Shown here: positions 62,190 through 64,000 of the stretch, in pieces | How the letters are laid out: the number at the start of each line of letters is the position of its first letter | Numbering within the stretch: the first letter of the stretch is position 1 | Assembly: GCA_001920415.1 (NCBI GenBank) | Contig: MNJR01000011.1 | Span: 62,001-126,000, forward strand | From: Acidobacteria bacterium 13_1_20CM_3_53_8 | GTDB taxonomy: Bacteria; Acidobacteriota; Blastocatellia; Pyrinomonadales; Pyrinomonadaceae | DNA: 64,000 nt | Direction: 5' to 3' | Translations under genes and position numbers: made by a program | Notes under the pieces: generated by a model | The model's database searches: none | Told to the model about the DNA's origin: nothing | What the model saw: the letters and a program-made list of their open reading frames with translations, nothing else

Positions 62190-62599
62190 GAGCGGTAAGC
62201 GGCTCCTTCTTCCAATGGCTGAACTATGACCGCCGTGCCGTAAGCCAGAACTTCCGTCACGCCCGAAGAGAGTTCCGTAGTGTCATATCGCGCGCCTACG
62301 ATTGCATTTGCTCCAAGCTCTGTCGCGTGCTGAATCATTATCTCGAAAGCGTCCACGCGCGTTTGTTCGCAGAGCCGAGTCCATGCTGTGATGTTCCCGC
62401 CAACCATAGTCTGAAACACTGCGCCCAGATTGACGAAGAGATTGCGCGAGCGTACGACTATGCCGCGAACGACGCCCAAGTTCTGAGTTGTGCGATAGCC
62501 TGGAAGCTCGAACGCGGTCGTGACCATCTGGTGCGAAACAGAATAGCGCGGCGGGCTGACATCATAGGGCGCGCGCGATTTCAAGGGGGCATTGTCCAT
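62186..62599 (-). CDS. YbjQ (UPF0145) family protein
   Basis: A protein of 137 aa. The ELPGYRTTQNLGVVRGIVVRS start, GGNITAWTRLCEQTR and ELGANAIVGARYDTT are hallmarks of the YbjQ family, a pentameric fold of unclear function. It heads a two-gene unit with the thioesterase. Confidence 0.9.
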   Translation of the reverse strand: MDNAPLKSRAPYDVSPPRYSVSHQMVTTAFELPGYRTTQNLGVVRGIVVRSRNLFVNLGAVFQTMVGGNITAWTRLCEQTRVDAFEIMIQHATELGANAIVGARYDTTELSSGVTEVLAYGTAVIVQPLEEGAAYRS

Positions 62600-62753
62600 A
62601 TTTTTTTGAAACTCCCTCTTTGCTGAATGAGTTGAAAGGTTGAGAAGTAGAATCTTGTAATTAAGTCGCCGCCTGCAAGATGCTATTCATATAGCGAGGA
62701 ACTAAAGCGTATGAATGAGATGCTATAGAGCAGTCGACAAGTTATTTGTTGGA

Positions 62754-63119
62754 TCACGTCTTGTCTAATGGCTTTCTGAATCTATGCGCGGCTGGCTCGA
62801 CCACTACGAATGCTTTTCTCAATTCATCTTCAGAATATGCTTTCAGCACACGCTGAAGTTCGGCATGTACTGCGTCCTTGTTTGATGGCAAAATTCTCAG
62901 GTACAAAACTCCCGCTCCCAGACCTTTGACGAAAACTAAATTACCAAAATCCCTGTCACGGGTCACAAAGATTCTTCCTTGCTCTTGCGCTATCCTGAGT
63001 AAATCTTCGTCATCGGCTTGTGACATCCCTAGCTGTGATGCTGAAACTACATCTTCTCCTAAGCTAACAAGAAAACGGGCTGTTATCGCATAAACATCCT
63101 GGTCTAGCAAAAACTTCAT
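62754..63119 (-). CDS. DUF5615 PIN-like protein (probable toxin)
   Basis: 121 aa. MKFLLDQDV, later DDEDLLRIAQEQGRIFVTRD and DFGNL supply the acidic residues of a PIN-like RNase fold. It overlaps its DUF433 partner by 4 bases, a standard toxin-antitoxin arrangement. Confidence 0.85.
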   Translation of the reverse strand: MKFLLDQDVYAITARFLVSLGEDVVSASQLGMSQADDEDLLRIAQEQGRIFVTRDRDFGNLVFVKGLGAGVLYLRILPSNKDAVHAELQRVLKAYSEDELRKAFVVVEPAAHRFRKPLDKT

Positions 63120-63427
63120 GCCGTGACGCTTGCCAGATCAATATCCTCTGCCGCCACTAATGCGATAGCGTAACGAAGACAGGCATGAATATCATCCTCT
63201 TGCAATTCGGGGTAATAATTTTCAGCTATTTCTGCAAAAGAAAGACCTTCATCAAGCAGTTCAAGAACGCTCTGGACTGTGATGCGTGTTCCAGTGATAC
63301 AAGGCTTGCCAAAATGGATTTTTGGATTAACTGTAATTCTGTCTAGCACTTTAACACCCTCGAAAATTGATTGCTCGGCCAGCATTTTACACTCGATTAC
63401 TAAATTTAAGCGAGAGCAATCCAACAA
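63116..63427 (-). CDS. DUF433 protein (probable antitoxin)
   Basis: Up to 103 aa. DRITVNPKIHFGKPCITGTRITVQSVLELLDEGLSFAEIAENY is the DUF433 helix-turn-helix region. The start is uncertain: ATG 63385 or a GTG near 63346 preceded by GAGGGT are both better than 63427. It is the first gene of a toxin-antitoxin pair. Confidence 0.82.
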   Translation of the reverse strand: MLDCSRLNLVIECKMLAEQSIFEGVKVLDRITVNPKIHFGKPCITGTRITVQSVLELLDEGLSFAEIAENYYPELQEDDIHACLRYAIALVAAEDIDLASVTA

Positions 63428-63502
63428 CTACTTTGCGTCCTTGCGTCTACAGCGTGAAAAACCATCTCACGCAAAGCCGCTGGAGGCGCTATGAAAAACT
63501 TT

Positions 63503-63901
63503 TCAATCTTGAAAGAGACTTGGCTGTTCTGATTGCTCATCGGCATTCTCTTCTAAAAATTCTTCGGGCGTCCATCGGTAGCGCTCAAGCTTGCAGCGAC
63601 CGCGCACGTCAAACTCTATGCCTTCGGCTTCGAGCATGCGTTGCTGTTTGTCTGGCGGCAGTATCACGCGCCCCGTAGAACACCCGCCCTGAGAATTTAT
63701 CACACGATGCCAGGGCGTAGTCTCTTCGTCCGCCGCGTGCATCACGAAGCCTACGGTGCGCGGCGTGTAGCCTTCGCCTAAGATTTCGGCCAATTGCCCA
63801 TAGGTCATAACGCGCCCAGTGGGAATGCGACGCACTATCTCGAAAACGCGCTCCTGGTATCCGGGACGATTCACGGCATCTCGCTCTTCAGCAGATTGCA
63901 T
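63503..63901 (-). CDS. Alkyltransferase-like (ATL) protein
   Basis: A protein of 132 aa of the MGMT DNA-binding fold. The active-site motif PCHRV of true methyltransferases reads PWHRVIN, so Cys is Trp (W64). Such proteins bind O6-alkylguanine and recruit nucleotide-excision repair rather than removing the group. VMTYGQLAEILG and RTVGFVMHA are the helix-turn-helix and finger regions. Confidence 0.9.
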   Translation of the reverse strand: MQSAEERDAVNRPGYQERVFEIVRRIPTGRVMTYGQLAEILGEGYTPRTVGFVMHAADEETTPWHRVINSQGGCSTGRVILPPDKQQRMLEAEGIEFDVRGRCKLERYRWTPEEFLEENADEQSEQPSLFQD

Positions 63902-63917
63902 CTATGCCTCCTCTTTA

Positions 63918-63995
63918 AGTTTCAGGTTTCAAGTTCCAAGTTTCAAGTTAAAGAAGCTCGTCTAACTTGAAACTTGAAACCTGAAGCTTGAAACT
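63918..63995. repeat. TTTCAAG heptad palindrome
   Basis: The arms AGTTTCAGGTTTCAAG and tandem TTTCAAG units, with complement ending CTTGAAACT. Confidence 0.9.
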
Positions 63996-64000
63996 GACTA

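Noticed and set aside
62754-63427. Novel toxin-antitoxin system
   Set aside because: The DUF433/DUF5615 pairing is a known arrangement.
1-64000. tRNA, rRNA, tmRNA or RNase P genes
   Set aside because: I looked for T-loop (GGTTCGAATC-like) and rRNA signatures in the intergenic spaces and saw none. A covariance-model scan would settle it.

Overview
This window reads as chromosomal DNA of a Gram-negative, GC-moderate bacterium. The most likely home is Acidobacteriota class Blastocatellia (Pyrinomonadaceae-like). That is an inference from gene content (CWC-type Cys protein, MM0924-like protein, LptE, a bacterial deoxyhypusine-synthase homologue, a vanadium haloperoxidase) and from the intergenic palindromes. 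No rRNA, tRNA or CRISPR array was seen. About 53 genes are supported.

Layout. 1-5100: a GxxExxY gene inside a large palindrome, a group II amino-acid decarboxylase plus aldo/keto reductase pair, and a secreted ChaN-like protein. 5500-9200: two APC amino-acid permeases behind a strong promoter and a ~310-nt leader. 9380-20920: a PilZ protein, then an arginine regulon: argH divergent from argR, argG, an unrecognised P-loop gene, a trans-sulfuration enzyme, argC, csaA-like, argD, an acetylornithine-type carbamoyltransferase and argB. 21258-23900: an LRR-Roc-COR-TIR protein. 24500-32135: housekeeping genes tilS-hpt-ftsH-folP-lptE-holA and rpsT. 33577: a Tat-exported vanadium haloperoxidase. 35848-40686: phoH-ybeY-CNNM/CorC, interrupted by a frameshifted NACHT gene. 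40713-43796: small Cys proteins, a DHS-like enzyme and an NlpC/P60 hydrolase. 44445-54586: an orphan 470-aa protein, a lysozyme-fold exoprotein, a GGDEF-EAL protein, and a run of Zn-ribbon/SPOR protein, membrane amidase and divergent actin-like ATPase. 55049-64000: PilZ, a heterodimeric ABC exporter, a GAF-GGDEF protein, a thioesterase, YbjQ, a DUF433/DUF5615 pair and an alkyltransferase-like protein.

The most striking content is between the genes. Nearly every intergenic space holds a long inverted repeat, and many are nested inside one another. One group (131-154 bp) is flanked by TA on both sides, and two copies can be compared with an empty or inferred empty site. These look like TA-targeting MITEs that land in the arms or loops of other palindromes. 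A second core, arms beginning GTCAGTACCGCC, is found both alone and inside MITEs with unrelated ends. A third class has arms made of 7-bp (sometimes 8-bp) tandem units. Several genes take their stop codon or N-terminal codons from these repeats.

The arginine genes imply a route through N-acetylcitrulline. No N-acetylglutamate synthase or deacetylase is in the window. The two NTPase genes of innate-immunity type (Roc-COR-TIR and NACHT) are each set in otherwise conserved metabolic or housekeeping neighbourhoods.
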